Shown here one piece after another: positions 23,830 to 31,519 of a DNA stretch of 46,801 bases. Source of the stretch: a virus; IMG/VR virus record IMGVR_UViG_3300032046_000050, positions 1 through 46,801 of that record. The stretch is one strand, 5' to 3'. The notes beneath the pieces were generated by a model. It searched no databases, was not told the DNA's origin, and worked only from the letters and a program-made list of their open reading frames with translations. Every line of letters begins with the position of its first letter. The stretch's first letter is position 1. Made by a program: the position numbers and the translations under genes.

Positions 23830-23961
23830 TCATCCCTCAAGTGCGTGTTCTATCATGTATCGTTCTGCGAGGTTTTGGCTCAGTTCCTTGTCGCATTTTT
23901 CAAAAGACAGACTCCTTAACAAGTCGTCACGGTTTTCCTTTCGTTTTCTTATCTGATTCAT
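23830..23961 (-). CDS. Hypothetical microprotein
   Basis: 43 residues, highly charged and helical (RKRKENRDDLLRSLSF). It has a GGGAGTGAT site eight to ten bases before ATG and lies under a TATA box, so it is the first gene of the amidoligase operon. No motif recognised; a leader-type or regulator peptide is possible. Confidence 0.5.
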   Translation of the reverse strand: MNQIRKRKENRDDLLRSLSFEKCDKELSQNLAERYMIEHALEG

Positions 23962-24006
23962 CTCAAATCACTCCCGAGCATTACGCTCAACCTAATAAAG
24001 CGGTTG

Positions 24007-24018
24007 GGGTATATAAGG
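24007..24018 (-). promoter_or_regulatory. TATA box of the amidoligase operon
   Basis: Minus strand CCTTATATACCC, about 50 bases before the ATG at 23961, leaving a leader that contains a Shine-Dalgarno site. An upstream CGAGGCTCG palindrome followed by five T (about 24031-24046) may end transcription from the preceding gene. Confidence 0.45.
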
Positions 24019-24074
24019 ATATGCCCAAAAACGAGCCTCGCTTATAATGGTTTTTTGTGTGGCGGGGGCACATA

Positions 24075-24100
24075 GCGATTCTTGATTTGGGAAAAATCGC
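24075..24100 (-). terminator. Hairpin after the HTH gene
   Basis: GCGATT/AATCGC, 6 bp with a 14-base T-rich loop, directly after the stop of the gene at 24102. It is a plausible end of the HTH transcript. Archaeal termination depends more on T runs, and one (TTTTT) lies in the loop. The remaining 50 bases up to the TATA box show nothing else. Confidence 0.35.
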
Positions 24101-24101
24101 A

Positions 24102-24464
24102 TTATACTTTCAGCTCATCCATGAAGTTTCTGATATATCTTCGGCACCATTTTGGTTGATTAAACCCTCTCGCTATGCAGAATAATAGGTATCCGATTTC
24201 ATCTTCACCGATATGCGATTCTGCCTTCTTTAAAATTGTGGCTATCTTCCTTAATTCGCTATATGTATCCTTAGCAAAAATGGGTGGCTCATTAAGACGT
24301 TTTAAAATGTTAGAATCAGAGACGTATTTATAAGCCATCACTGAAGAGACTCCGAGTTTTCTTCCTATGTGTGAAAAAGGCAATCCCTCGGCTCTTAATT
24401 TACGGGCGTATTCAACCCGCTCTGTTAATTTTTCTATGTTTTCATCCTTACTGAACTTAGGCAT
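24102..24464 (-). CDS. Helix-turn-helix DNA-binding protein
   Basis: 120 residues. EYARKLRAEGLPFSHIGRKL then GVSSVMAYKYVSDS is a resolvase/MerR-style HTH. The rest is helical (FAKDTYSELRKIATILKKAE) with two Cys late (CIARG, WCRR) and no catalytic Ser/Tyr, so it is not a recombinase. A TATA box about 25-35 bases upstream implies a leaderless mRNA. It adjoins the inverted-repeat region and could be an initiator or repressor acting there. Confidence 0.65.
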   Translation of the reverse strand: MPKFSKDENIEKLTERVEYARKLRAEGLPFSHIGRKLGVSSVMAYKYVSDSNILKRLNEPPIFAKDTYSELRKIATILKKAESHIGEDEIGYLLFCIARGFNQPKWCRRYIRNFMDELKV

Positions 24465-24489
24465 CTTGACACCCGAGTTGTTAAGCGGG

Positions 24490-24502
24490 TTTTATTAATA
24501 AA
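24490..24502 (-). promoter_or_regulatory. TATA-like box for the HTH gene
   Basis: Minus strand CTTTATTAATAAA ends 26 bases before the ATG at 24464, spacing that suits a leaderless transcript. Confidence 0.4.
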
Positions 24503-24538
24503 GCTTGGGTTTAAACTGTTCAAAACATGCCAGTTTTC

Positions 24539-24784
24539 GTTAACCTTGTGCCGTTAATCTATGAAAGGTTAACAAAGTTAATCGGGTTGGCTCACGCTCA
24601 GGCTCATTAATAGATATAGTTAATAGTTAATAAAACAGTTAATAAAGTTAATAATATATTGATTAATTAGTATCAGTTTTCATTAATCCCTCATTAACCT
24701 ATTAACCTTATTTTGGGGTTTCTGGGTTCGTCTCGGTGCCATTAACTTTGTTAACCTTTTGTAGATTAATGTCGAAAGGTTAAT
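24539..24784. other. Candidate replication origin: inverted repeat and iterons
   Basis: The left arm 24554-24582 and right arm 24741-24769 are an inverted repeat of 29 bases with only a 2-base central mismatch: 8 bases TTAATCTA and 19 bases AAAGGTTAACAAAGTTAAT (the complement on the other side). Between them lie four direct AGTTAATA copies (24618, 24625, 24637, 24646) and an AT-rich core. Extra half-copies (GTTAACCTT at 24539; AAAGGTTAAT at 24775) flank it. This is the longest stretch without a gene (about 315 bases), lies next to an HTH gene and separates two operons. Origin is the best reading; a long operator is the alternative. Confidence 0.5.
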
Positions 24785-25835
24785 GCTCAATAATTCCTAC
24801 AAGTTTCTTGGCACTTTCTGCCCAAGTCCTATCTTTCACATCTATGAGTCTTTTCTTGTCCTCAATTTGCCCTCTGTTCTCGTAGATATCTCTCAATAGC
24901 TTGACAAGGTGTTCAGAAGATGGCGTAGCGAGATTGACTTCCTCGTATAAATAGTCGTTACCCGAATATGGCTCTAAAGTATAGTCAATTAGCCACCCAT
25001 TTTGACTGTTTACGTAATCTAAATGTCCTCCCCAGTTTGTTACCATATTAGGAACTCCGCATGCCATCGATTCTAAGGCAGGCATATTGAAAGCTTCGCC
25101 TTTGCTCGGATATACCATCAAATCTTGTGCCCGATAGAACTCTGCCATTTGGTTATCTGTAAACTCACCCATGTAGAGACTCATCGCTGGACGTTTATTC
25201 AATTCGGGTAAGTTCAGTGTCTTTAGTGATTCGTCTACCATTTCTCTTGATTGATATGCCATGTTCAATTTGATATTGAGAGCCACATCATCTTTATTGT
25301 CAAAAGCGGTGCAGTATGCTTCAAGGAGATATTGGAGTCCTTTTCTGTCATTTTTTCCCTGTGCCCAGCCACCAGCGAAACCGAAGTTTAAACCCCGCTT
25401 TTGATTCATCTCCATTTTGTTACCTACCGTTGAAAAAACTTCTGGGTTGAAGCCGTGAGGGATTAAATCTATATCCGCTTTACAGAATTTAGCCCTCTCT
25501 ACCAAATCTTGACAGAAGACAGAGGGAACAAGAACTCGTTTGATATAGCCTTTATTCAGGACATCAACCCAGAATTGAGGCAACTTATCGCCCTCATAAA
25601 TAAGAAATCCGTTGAAATTATATTTACTCGCACTGAACAAGTCCCAGAATGGCGGGGTGGTGATACAGACTAAGTTATCATAAAGTTCATCCCGAGATAG
25701 ATGTTTAGTTTGAAACCCGTGCCCATTTAGGGATGCCGCTCCGATTGTCGTGAACTTAGAACAAGCTAAAGCTAAATTAGAGGTATGTTTGGCATAACCC
25801 GATGTTCCCTGATAGCTTCCAAGAATACTTATCAT
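24780..25835 (-). CDS. Glycosyltransferase, GT-B fold (GT4-like)
   Basis: 351 residues. N-terminal GYAKHTSNLALA and middle NFGFAGGWAQGKNDRKGLQYLLEA are typical of GT4-type retaining transferases, with LMVYPSKGEAFNMPALESMACGVP as the donor-binding EX7E motif (two Glu seven residues apart). It would add a sugar from a nucleotide-sugar donor, in the cytoplasm or at the membrane. Last gene of the glycan cassette, next to the origin candidate. Start chosen by ATGA overlap with the upstream small gene. Confidence 0.85.
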   Translation of the reverse strand: MISILGSYQGTSGYAKHTSNLALACSKFTTIGAASLNGHGFQTKHLSRDELYDNLVCITTPPFWDLFSASKYNFNGFLIYEGDKLPQFWVDVLNKGYIKRVLVPSVFCQDLVERAKFCKADIDLIPHGFNPEVFSTVGNKMEMNQKRGLNFGFAGGWAQGKNDRKGLQYLLEAYCTAFDNKDDVALNIKLNMAYQSREMVDESLKTLNLPELNKRPAMSLYMGEFTDNQMAEFYRAQDLMVYPSKGEAFNMPALESMACGVPNMVTNWGGHLDYVNSQNGWLIDYTLEPYSGNDYLYEEVNLATPSSEHLVKLLRDIYENRGQIEDKKRLIDVKDRTWAESAKKLVGIIEH

Positions 25836-25999
25836 CTTAATCCAGCCAATAATCCTCTGATGTAATCCTTACTTGAAGCGACTTTACAACTCTCGATGCT
25901 ATCTTCTAAACTTTTGATTCTGGCTTTAACCTTTTCTTTAGTCATTACGTTCTTTTCTATCAGTCCGTGTTGCTTTCCAGTATCGTAACTATTCACCAT
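25832..25999 (-). CDS. Hypothetical small helical protein
   Basis: 55 residues with a charged helix (TKEKVKARIKSLEDSIESC). Stop overlaps the GT start (ATGA) and the start overlaps the preceding small frame by 11 bases. The in-frame codons just before the ATG, back to a TAG, also look protein-like, so the real start could be a non-ATG codon. Weak support. Confidence 0.45.
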   Translation of the reverse strand: MVNSYDTGKQHGLIEKNVMTKEKVKARIKSLEDSIESCKVASSKDYIRGLLAGLR

Positions 26000-26144
26000 A
26001 GCTTCCGCATCCCTCTGAGTTATCCCCAGTTGATAAGTCGTGTGCTAAGGTATCTAATGCGTGCTTGAAGTCGCTTAAGGATTTTTGACTTTGGCTTCCC
26101 CAAGATTCTGTTTTTCCATCGATTTTTGATTGTCTCTCTCCCAT
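25989..26144 (-). CDS. Hypothetical microprotein (low support)
   Basis: 51 residues, polar (S, G, K, D-rich) with a short helix FKHALDTLAHDL. It lies largely inside the 3' end of the PD-(D/E)XK-like gene in another frame. I list it because it would close the gap between coupled genes; composition alone is not convincing. Confidence 0.3.
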   Translation of the reverse strand: MGERQSKIDGKTESWGSQSQKSLSDFKHALDTLAHDLSTGDNSEGCGSYGE

Positions 26145-26461
26145 AGTTTCACCACACTTACGTTTTGTCCTTTGAATCGTTCTGCTCTTTTTTTGTTGGT
26201 TTCAATTTCAAATATTTCCCCCGTATCTAAACAAACAATATCTCTCCTGAATCCAGTTTTGTTCTCAACCGCTTCCGTTATGAAGTCGTATCCTTGTAAT
26301 TTTAACCAATAGCAAATCTTGAACTTCTCAAACTCATGTTCCCAGGAGTTCATCGGGGTGATGTAGATAGCATTCTTGGCACGCTTGATATAATTATTAC
26401 ATCCAGGCGTATGAAAACTTCTCATCACCGATATTTTAGCCAATAATAACTTCTTTTTCAT
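26075..26461 (-). CDS. Restriction-endonuclease-fold (PD-(D/E)XK-like) protein
   Basis: 128 residues. EHEFEKFKICYWLKLQGYDF, then RRDIVCLD (D74) and EIFEIETNKKRAE (E85, E87, K90) give a D-x10-E-x-E...K pattern on a beta hairpin, as in small archaeal nuclease-like domains of unknown partner. C-terminal 20 residues are charged. It sits inside the glycosyltransferase cassette. It could act in host DNA attack or defence against other viruses; substrate unknown. Confidence 0.55.
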   Translation of the reverse strand: MKKKLLLAKISVMRSFHTPGCNNYIKRAKNAIYITPMNSWEHEFEKFKICYWLKLQGYDFITEAVENKTGFRRDIVCLDTGEIFEIETNKKRAERFKGQNVSVVKLWERDNQKSMEKQNLGEAKVKNP

Positions 26462-26579
26462 TCTGTTCCTCTATTAGTAATGTGACTCTGGAATTAAGAT
26501 ACCTCAATCCTATTTGTAAGTCAGTGAGTTGGTGTCTTAGTTCTCTTAATTCTTTCCTTACGTTTTCTAACCCAGTCAT
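26436..26579 (-). CDS. Hypothetical coiled-coil protein
   Basis: 47 residues: LENVRKELRELRHQLTDLQ has regular heptads. Overlaps the nuclease-like start by 26 bases. An alternative frame at 26527-26619 encodes a 30-residue acidic then basic peptide (starting MDTPEEEDEEDDDW), so which frame is used is not certain. Confidence 0.4.
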   Translation of the reverse strand: MTGLENVRKELRELRHQLTDLQIGLRYLNSRVTLLIEEQNEKEVIIG

Positions 26580-26602
26580 CGTCTTCCTCTTCGTCTTCTT
26601 CT

Positions 26603-26827
26603 TCAGGCGTATCCATAATTGTCCCAGATTTTCTTTTTTAAATCCATTCCGATTAATATTCCCCGTTCCAACATGTCTTTAGCTAAATCCGTGTTGAAGC
26701 TTTTTTTATCCCTTTCTTCCGTTTCCACCAAATGTTCTATTAAATCTTGCAAGCATTCATGGTGCTCGTTGACTCTGACTACCAGTTCGTTCAATTTCTT
26801 CGTTAGATTTTTCCTTCTTCGTGCCAT
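26603..26827 (-). CDS. Small coiled-coil protein
   Basis: 74 residues, N-terminus very basic (MARRRKNLTKKLNEL), then helices with heptads, then FNTDLAKDMLERGILIGMDLKKK. The 5' end overlaps the glycosyltransferase stop by 25 bases. A helical adaptor of the cassette; no family recognised. Confidence 0.55.
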   Translation of the reverse strand: MARRRKNLTKKLNELVVRVNEHHECLQDLIEHLVETEERDKKSFNTDLAKDMLERGILIGMDLKKKIWDNYGYA

Positions 26828-27603
26828 TTGAGTAATCTCTTCTTAAGCCAGATAGTGTTTTCATTAACCTGTCTGACGTATTCCGCAGGTGGTATCCTAA
26901 CTCCGCCAGATTGTGCCTGAAGATGCCAACATAGTGCTTCAGGAACGGTGTATAGTTTATATCCGTTGACTCTAAGTTTGACTGTGAAATCTGTTTCCTC
27001 TCTGAATCCAGACATTCCGAGGTTTTCTGGGTGTAGTCCGACTTCAACTGCCGCTTTCTTCGAAAAGAGGAAACTGCTCCTAAGGTGGTGACTGGGTATG
27101 GGTTCAACACCGTAATAACTGAATCCACCATCGTCTTTAATCTCGACATCATCCTTGAATATTAACTCGTTGAAAGTATTTAAAGCTTTACGTCGCCAAA
27201 TCGGTTGTCCGAGAACTGGCACGATTCCACCAATAGCACCCACCTTTTCTCCCTTGTTAGTTAGTTTGTGGTAATAATAGTTTAACAGGGATAGATAGTT
27301 TTCGTCCAATACCGAGTCATCATCTGCTCTTAGACATAATTCAGATTTAGATTCCAATATAGCCATGTTCCTACTTCTACCTATTCCTTTCCCAGAGTCA
27401 TCACGAAGGTAGGTTACCCCATGTCCATCAAACTTGAATCTCATCAGGATGTCATTAATCATCTTCCACTTTCTTGCGTCCTCTCCAGAATCGACTATTA
27501 TTAAATCCCAGTCATCAATCGATTGATTCCAGAGACTGACAAGACATCCGTAGAGTTCACCTGCTCTGTTTTTTGTGCAGATTTGAACCGATATGTTTTC
27601 CAT
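26803..27603 (-). CDS. Glycosyltransferase family 2-like
   Basis: 266 residues of GT-A type: VQICTKNRAGELYGCLVSLW, DLIIVDSGED, GIGRSRNMAILESKSELCLR and the metal-binding DDDS (RADDDS), then EETDFTVKLRVNGYKLYTVPEALCWH near the C-terminus. Inverting transferase of the rhamnosyl/polysaccharide type. It overlaps the next small gene (25 bases). Part of the surface-glycan cassette. Confidence 0.85.
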   Translation of the reverse strand: MENISVQICTKNRAGELYGCLVSLWNQSIDDWDLIIVDSGEDARKWKMINDILMRFKFDGHGVTYLRDDSGKGIGRSRNMAILESKSELCLRADDDSVLDENYLSLLNYYYHKLTNKGEKVGAIGGIVPVLGQPIWRRKALNTFNELIFKDDVEIKDDGGFSYYGVEPIPSHHLRSSFLFSKKAAVEVGLHPENLGMSGFREETDFTVKLRVNGYKLYTVPEALCWHLQAQSGGVRIPPAEYVRQVNENTIWLKKRLLKWHEEGKI

Positions 27604-27734
27604 TTTTCCTCATTCCAGTGTAGTTGTCTCCTTATTAATTCCCCATGTCTTTTACAATAACGAATGAATGGTTTACCCGACATGGTGACATAAGTGACTG
27701 AATCTTGACTGCAATTATTATATTCGCACTTCAC
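27501..27734 (-). CDS. Small zinc-binding-like protein
   Basis: 77 residues from a GTG that overlaps the upstream stop (GTGA, 27734-27731). CEYNNC near the N-terminus and CKRHGE about 25 residues later make a C-x4-C ... C-x2-H site. Its last 100 bases lie inside the GT2 gene, in another frame, which is unusually long for overlap here; the C-terminal part may be non-essential. Confidence 0.45.
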   Translation of the reverse strand: MKCEYNNCSQDSVTYVTMSGKPFIRYCKRHGELIRRQLHWNEEKWKTYRFKSAQKTEQVNSTDVLSVSGINRLMTGI

Positions 27735-27805
27735 TTCTTCACCCGATAAATACATGATTGACAGCAATACTCTGGTGGGCATCGTCTCCAATATTTACAT
27801 TTCAT
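27731..27805 (-). CDS. Cys-rich 24-residue microprotein
   Basis: 24 residues with five Cys (C3, C9, then CC and C around 14-18), a very compact possible zinc or disulfide knot. ATG overlaps the methyltransferase stop (ATGA) and the stop overlaps the next GTG. Too short to judge by composition; coupling on both sides is the support. Confidence 0.4.
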   Translation of the reverse strand: MKCKYWRRCPPEYCCQSCIYRVKK

Positions 27806-28221
27806 TTCTCCAACTCCAAGTATAAAGAATCGTCTTTTATCTCCCCCTTAACCAGTTTGTATTGCCCGTTAACCCCAGCATTATCACTGTTGTAATCTTT
27901 ATGTAACCAGAAATCAAAACTTTCTGGAATGAAATAATGGACATGTGTCGGGTCGATGAATGCCCATTTGCCAGAGATTAAAGGCACGGATAGTTTTAAC
28001 CTCCCGCCGATTTTAAGTGTCCTATAAAATTCATTCATTACAAATACTAAGTCTTTAATGTGCTCTAAAGTCTGCTCGCAAAATATCTCATCAAAAGTAT
28101 AATCATTATAAGGGAGTCCTTTCTCTATGTCCCTGCAAACATCTGGATTGACAAAAGGATTGCAGTCTAAATTGATATATTCCCCCATCTTCTTCTTACC
28201 GCAACCGACATTAAGTTTCAT
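27802..28221 (-). CDS. SAM-dependent methyltransferase
   Basis: 139 residues. Motif I LNVGCGKK at the very N-terminus, motif post-I LDCNPF, and the EHI-type EQTLEHIKDLVFVMNEFYRTLKIGG step of class I, methyltransferase-11-like enzymes. The usual N-terminal extension is absent, so it is a minimal catalytic domain. Likely methylates a sugar or lipid in the cassette. Confidence 0.78.
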   Translation of the reverse strand: MKLNVGCGKKKMGEYINLDCNPFVNPDVCRDIEKGLPYNDYTFDEIFCEQTLEHIKDLVFVMNEFYRTLKIGGRLKLSVPLISGKWAFIDPTHVHYFIPESFDFWLHKDYNSDNAGVNGQYKLVKGEIKDDSLYLELEK

Positions 28222-28445
28222 TCAAACCACTCTTTAATTACCCAAGCGAAAAGATAAATCAAGAACATGATTGAGAATATCAAGATGAACATTTCGGGAA
28301 CTAATATCCATGAGTTAGGCTCGTAGTGACAAGCTATTCCACCCTGAGCAATTATTATAAAATCGTATAGCTTTATGCCACATACTATTATTGCCGATAG
28401 CATAGAAAGTATAAATGCAACAAGCATGTTTGTAGTCTTCATCAT
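28218..28445 (-). CDS. Small membrane protein
   Basis: 75 residues with two hydrophobic helices (about 6-30 and 47-68: LVAFILSMLSAIIVCGIKLY and ILVPEMFILIFSIMFLIYLF). Overlaps both neighbours by 4 bases. Could anchor the glycosylation machinery at the membrane; no family recognised. Confidence 0.6.
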   Translation of the reverse strand: MMKTTNMLVAFILSMLSAIIVCGIKLYDFIIIAQGGIACHYEPNSWILVPEMFILIFSIMFLIYLFAWVIKEWFE

Positions 28446-29044
28446 TCGAATACCCCAGCTAAAACTCCTTCCGAATCGAATAGATAAGTTGTGTCTATTG
28501 GAGTAAATTTCTTATAACCATATTCTTTAAACAAATCCTTCCACCATCTCTTAGTTCGGCAGGTTATGTGTGTCTTGTCCTTCCTGCTCGCATCAAACAC
28601 GAAATCCTCGCCATCTTTCGTGCAAATCGGTATCTTAACCAGCAATTTATTCGCCATCAGATTTAGCAACAGCATCCTAATACTTTTCTCTTTCATATGT
28701 TCTAATACGTCCAAGAACAGAACGTAATCGAACTTAGTTGTGCGTATGAAATTATCCCAGAACTTATCTACATGAACTATTAATCCCTTATTCTTTAAAA
28801 TCCTATGCCCCTCTTTCAAGGCATAATCACTGATGTCTGTTCCTATTGCGATAACTCCATAGCTCCTTAACTCGCTAACTAATATCCCCATAGCACAACC
28901 ATAGTCTAAAACAAACATTCCACCCAAATCGAATAGTTTGACTAAATCATTTGCGACTACTATAGTTTTTGGTGTAACTTGTTCTGCATAACCATAATAA
29001 TTGCTATCTTTTCCGTCTTCGAAATATGCTTTGCCGAATTTCAA
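28442..29044 (-). CDS. SAM-dependent methyltransferase
   Basis: 200 residues from a TTG at 29044 that overlaps the preceding stop (TTGA); an upstream start would extend 120 bases into that gene. Motif I MFVLDYGCAMGILVSEL, acidic strand IAIGTDIS, and FDYVLFLDVLEHM with a following LVKIPI strand show a class I fold. C-terminal aromatic WWKDLFKEYGYKKF may bind substrate. Confidence 0.78.
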   Translation of the reverse strand: MKFGKAYFEDGKDSNYYGYAEQVTPKTIVVANDLVKLFDLGGMFVLDYGCAMGILVSELRSYGVIAIGTDISDYALKEGHRILKNKGLIVHVDKFWDNFIRTTKFDYVLFLDVLEHMKEKSIRMLLLNLMANKLLVKIPICTKDGEDFVFDASRKDKTHITCRTKRWWKDLFKEYGYKKFTPIDTTYLFDSEGVLAGVFE

Positions 29045-29622
29045 AATCCCCACTTCTCCCTTAATTTTTGTAGCCCGTCTTTGAAATGAATATCGAGATT
29101 GGTTCCCCATAGTCTCTTCAGCGTTGTGCCGTATTCGTGCTTGTGGTTTAACTCCTCGCACATTTTCGGTTTGAGTCCAACATGCTTCATTCGGATACAG
29201 TAATCGTCCTCCTCGTAACCGCAGAAGAATTGCTCATCAAAATATCCCACTCTTTCTATTGTGTCACGATTTAGATAGCAAAAACCCATTAAACCCCAAT
29301 CATATTTGAATATCCCCCTTTCCTTTACGTCTGCGAGTATAGTTGAGAACCCGACTCCCGCTTCCTTCGCAGTTTTCTTTAGTTTATCAATCCATGTATC
29401 ATCTTCTAATACTATGTCGTCGGATAGCATAATCACATCATTCGGAGCGGAGATTCTAAGTGCCTTATTCCATGCTCTGACATGTCCAACTCTATCTGAT
29501 ACGATTATTAATTCGTAGGGTGTGTGATTGTATCTCGTGTTGTTCTCAATAGAGTCTAAGCATCTCTTAAGAATTTCCCTGCCCTTGGTATCGTTGTAAC
29601 TAACTACCGCTATTGTTATCAT
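29041..29622 (-). CDS. Glycosyltransferase family 2-like
   Basis: 193 residues from the ATG at 29622 (ATGA overlap with the upstream stop). GT-A motifs: VVSYNDTKGREILKRCLDSI, YELIIVSDR, VIMLSDDIVLEDDTW (metal-binding), and GYEEDDYCIRMKHVG (catalytic ED region). Short but with the full core. Confidence 0.82.
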   Translation of the reverse strand: MITIAVVSYNDTKGREILKRCLDSIENNTRYNHTPYELIIVSDRVGHVRAWNKALRISAPNDVIMLSDDIVLEDDTWIDKLKKTAKEAGVGFSTILADVKERGIFKYDWGLMGFCYLNRDTIERVGYFDEQFFCGYEEDDYCIRMKHVGLKPKMCEELNHKHEYGTTLKRLWGTNLDIHFKDGLQKLREKWGF

Positions 29623-30164
29623 TTCTTCACCCAATTCCGTCTGAATTCTACAAGTTCATATACGGGTTCTTCACCAAATCCTTCAAGTTTAATCGGTTGA
29701 TAATCAAACCAGTGTAGGTGTAAGTTATCCTCCGCTCTGTCTCTCCACGGGGTTGTCCAGATTATTCGCTCACCATATTCTTCTAACCAACCGAGAATTT
29801 TTAGTGGTTCTTCGAGGTGTTCCAAAACCTCACTAATGATTATGAAATTGAAGATTGGGTTTGGCTGCCAATCCAAGTATTCGCAGATATACTTTTCTAT
29901 ATCTTCACGAATCCACTCTACTTTATGCTCCGTGTCCTGTGTAGAGGCGTATTGAATAGCCTTTTCAGAGATATCGATTCCAGTGACTCTATGTCCCAAG
30001 CGAGCCAAGACTCGGCAAAGTTCTCCCCCACCGCAACCGACTACAAGTATCCTCTGATTTGGCTGTATAATTCTCTCTATTATGTGAACGTCATACTCCT
30101 TGAGATTTCGGTGCTTATCTATCTTGTCAATAAAGTCCCGCTCATAGACTTCTTTCTTGTCCAT
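29619..30164 (-). CDS. SAM-dependent methyltransferase
   Basis: 181 residues from the ATG at 30164, five bases after the upstream stop. Motifs: ILVVGCGGGELCRVLARLGH, VTGIDIS, FIIISEVLEHLEEPL, and RIIWTTP. This resembles UbiG-type O-methyltransferases. A start 39 bases upstream exists but would overlap the preceding gene. Confidence 0.8.
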   Translation of the reverse strand: MDKKEVYERDFIDKIDKHRNLKEYDVHIIERIIQPNQRILVVGCGGGELCRVLARLGHRVTGIDISEKAIQYASTQDTEHKVEWIREDIEKYICEYLDWQPNPIFNFIIISEVLEHLEEPLKILGWLEEYGERIIWTTPWRDRAEDNLHLHWFDYQPIKLEGFGEEPVYELVEFRRNWVKK

Positions 30165-30168
30165 ATTA

Positions 30169-30330
30169 TTACCCCAGTCCAGTAGGTTTTTTGTGTCCGC
30201 CACTTCCGAAACATAGTGGGCATCTTTTTGGAACTTTGTCGCCGAGATAACCCGAATTAACTTCTACCCAACCCCTTCCACCACAACCCCTACAAACAAC
30301 CCAATTATCCATTCCGTGTATCCAAGTCAT
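30169..30330 (-). CDS. DnaJ-type zinc-finger microprotein
   Basis: 53 residues with CRGCGGRGWV and CPLCFGSGG, i.e. two C-x2-C-x-G-x-G modules as in the DnaJ/HSP40 cysteine-rich domain, here without the J domain. ATG overlaps the radical SAM stop (ATGA). Zinc-binding chaperone-like or adaptor role possible. Confidence 0.55.
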   Translation of the reverse strand: MTWIHGMDNWVVCRGCGGRGWVEVNSGYLGDKVPKRCPLCFGSGGHKKPTGLG

Positions 30331-31259
30331 AAAAACTCCTCATGCTCCCTCGGTTGCATCAAGTCTTCTATCAACATGTTCTGCTCCTTGAAAAAACAGA
30401 GTCCGCATTTCTTCGTGTTAAATGGTTTCGGGTTCGCCCAGATTTGCTTGATTTGAGTCCAGTGCCCCATTCTGAAGTCTGGGTGGAATCTTCTTTCGAG
30501 TAGGGGATTGGCTGAACACTGGTAAAGATATCCATCACTATATAAAAATGGCTTTAAATATCCCATGTAGCAGTTAGTATGAGCCTCGTATTCTTTAGAC
30601 TGAAAAAAAGTATTCGGTATACTTCTAATCATCTTAGGGACTTCTTCCCTTGCCCTCTTAATAGATTCGACAGATAGACAATTCGGAACGACTCGAATAT
30701 ACTTTGCCTTATACTTCTTAGCATAATCAGCTATCTTCTTTAACATCTTGGCATTATATTCCTTGGGTTGGGTGTCGTTCCAGACATAAGAGAAACCGAG
30801 TGTGCATGTATCGGGTAACTTGGGAATGGTTATATCCGATACTTGCTCAAGACAGTTCATAGATATTCTTATCCACATCAACCTTTTTAAACTATCGGGT
30901 GTAAGTGCTTTTAGATTGGTTCCATTTGTTATCAACCCGCACTTGAGATGAAAGAGTCCATCTGTAATTATGAATATTAAGTCGTTTATATCCTTATACA
31001 TCGTCGGTTCTCCGCCACCAGTGAGTTCGACTGTCTTCAATCCGAGGTTCTTAAGTGCTTCTATCGAGTCTTTCATCGTATCCCACTTCAGTTCGTTCTG
31101 CTCTCGATTCCAGACACTACAAAAGGGGCATTTAAGATTACAGACGTCGGTTGGCGATAACTGTAAAGATTGCGGACGGAGTTTACCTTCCTTAATCTCC
31201 ATTATTTTTTCTGGGTTTCTGATTAACTTTGATGCCGTGCTTGTATAGATTCTTTCCAT
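30327..31259 (-). CDS. Radical SAM enzyme, SPASM-like
   Basis: 310 residues from the ATG at 31259 (TAATG with the upstream gene; an ATG six bases upstream is an alternative). CNLKCPFC is the 4Fe-4S site. ELTGGGEP and ISMNCL barrel strands follow. The C-terminal Cys group CYMG ... CSANPL ... KKCGLC looks like a SPASM/twitch auxiliary cluster. Such enzymes modify peptides or make sugar and lipid groups. In a glycan cassette it may act on a sugar donor, or on a small peptide encoded nearby. Confidence 0.82.
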   Translation of the reverse strand: MERIYTSTASKLIRNPEKIMEIKEGKLRPQSLQLSPTDVCNLKCPFCSVWNREQNELKWDTMKDSIEALKNLGLKTVELTGGGEPTMYKDINDLIFIITDGLFHLKCGLITNGTNLKALTPDSLKRLMWIRISMNCLEQVSDITIPKLPDTCTLGFSYVWNDTQPKEYNAKMLKKIADYAKKYKAKYIRVVPNCLSVESIKRAREEVPKMIRSIPNTFFQSKEYEAHTNCYMGYLKPFLYSDGYLYQCSANPLLERRFHPDFRMGHWTQIKQIWANPKPFNTKKCGLCFFKEQNMLIEDLMQPREHEEFL

Positions 31260-31519
31260 TACCATGAAATACTCCAAAATGGTGGATGACTTGTTCCGCA
31301 TTCCTTACATCTGGGTTCCATCTCTTCGACATACATTACGTCTCTTGCTTTAAATAGTTTCCTAATCTTTTCTCTTACCTTCTTATTGTCTCTTTTATAT
31401 TTAGTCGTGATGAATACTTCTGGTTCTTCATCAGCCACTTCGAAATTGTTTCCAGAATAATACGGCTTAATGATATCCCTATTCTCACGTATCAAATCTT
31501 GGATTTCCTCTATTTCCAT
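31259..31519 (-). CDS. Small protein with C-terminal Cys pair
   Basis: 86 residues, acidic N-terminal helix, basic middle (YKRDNKKVREKIRKLFKAR), and RCKECGTSHPPFW at the end. It directly precedes and couples to the radical SAM enzyme, so it could be its carrier or substrate, but this is only context. Confidence 0.5.
   Translation of the reverse strand: MEIEEIQDLIRENRDIIKPYYSGNNFEVADEEPEVFITTKYKRDNKKVREKIRKLFKARDVMYVEEMEPRCKECGTSHPPFWSISW

Noticed and set aside
24102-24464. Site-specific recombinase or integrase
   Set aside because: The HTH resembles resolvases, but there is no catalytic domain; no integrase, att site at the tRNAs or transposase motif was seen.
24600-24660. AGTTAATA repeats considered as a small CRISPR or satellite
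   Set aside because: Spacing is 7-12 bases and there are no spacers; iterons of an origin or operator fit better.
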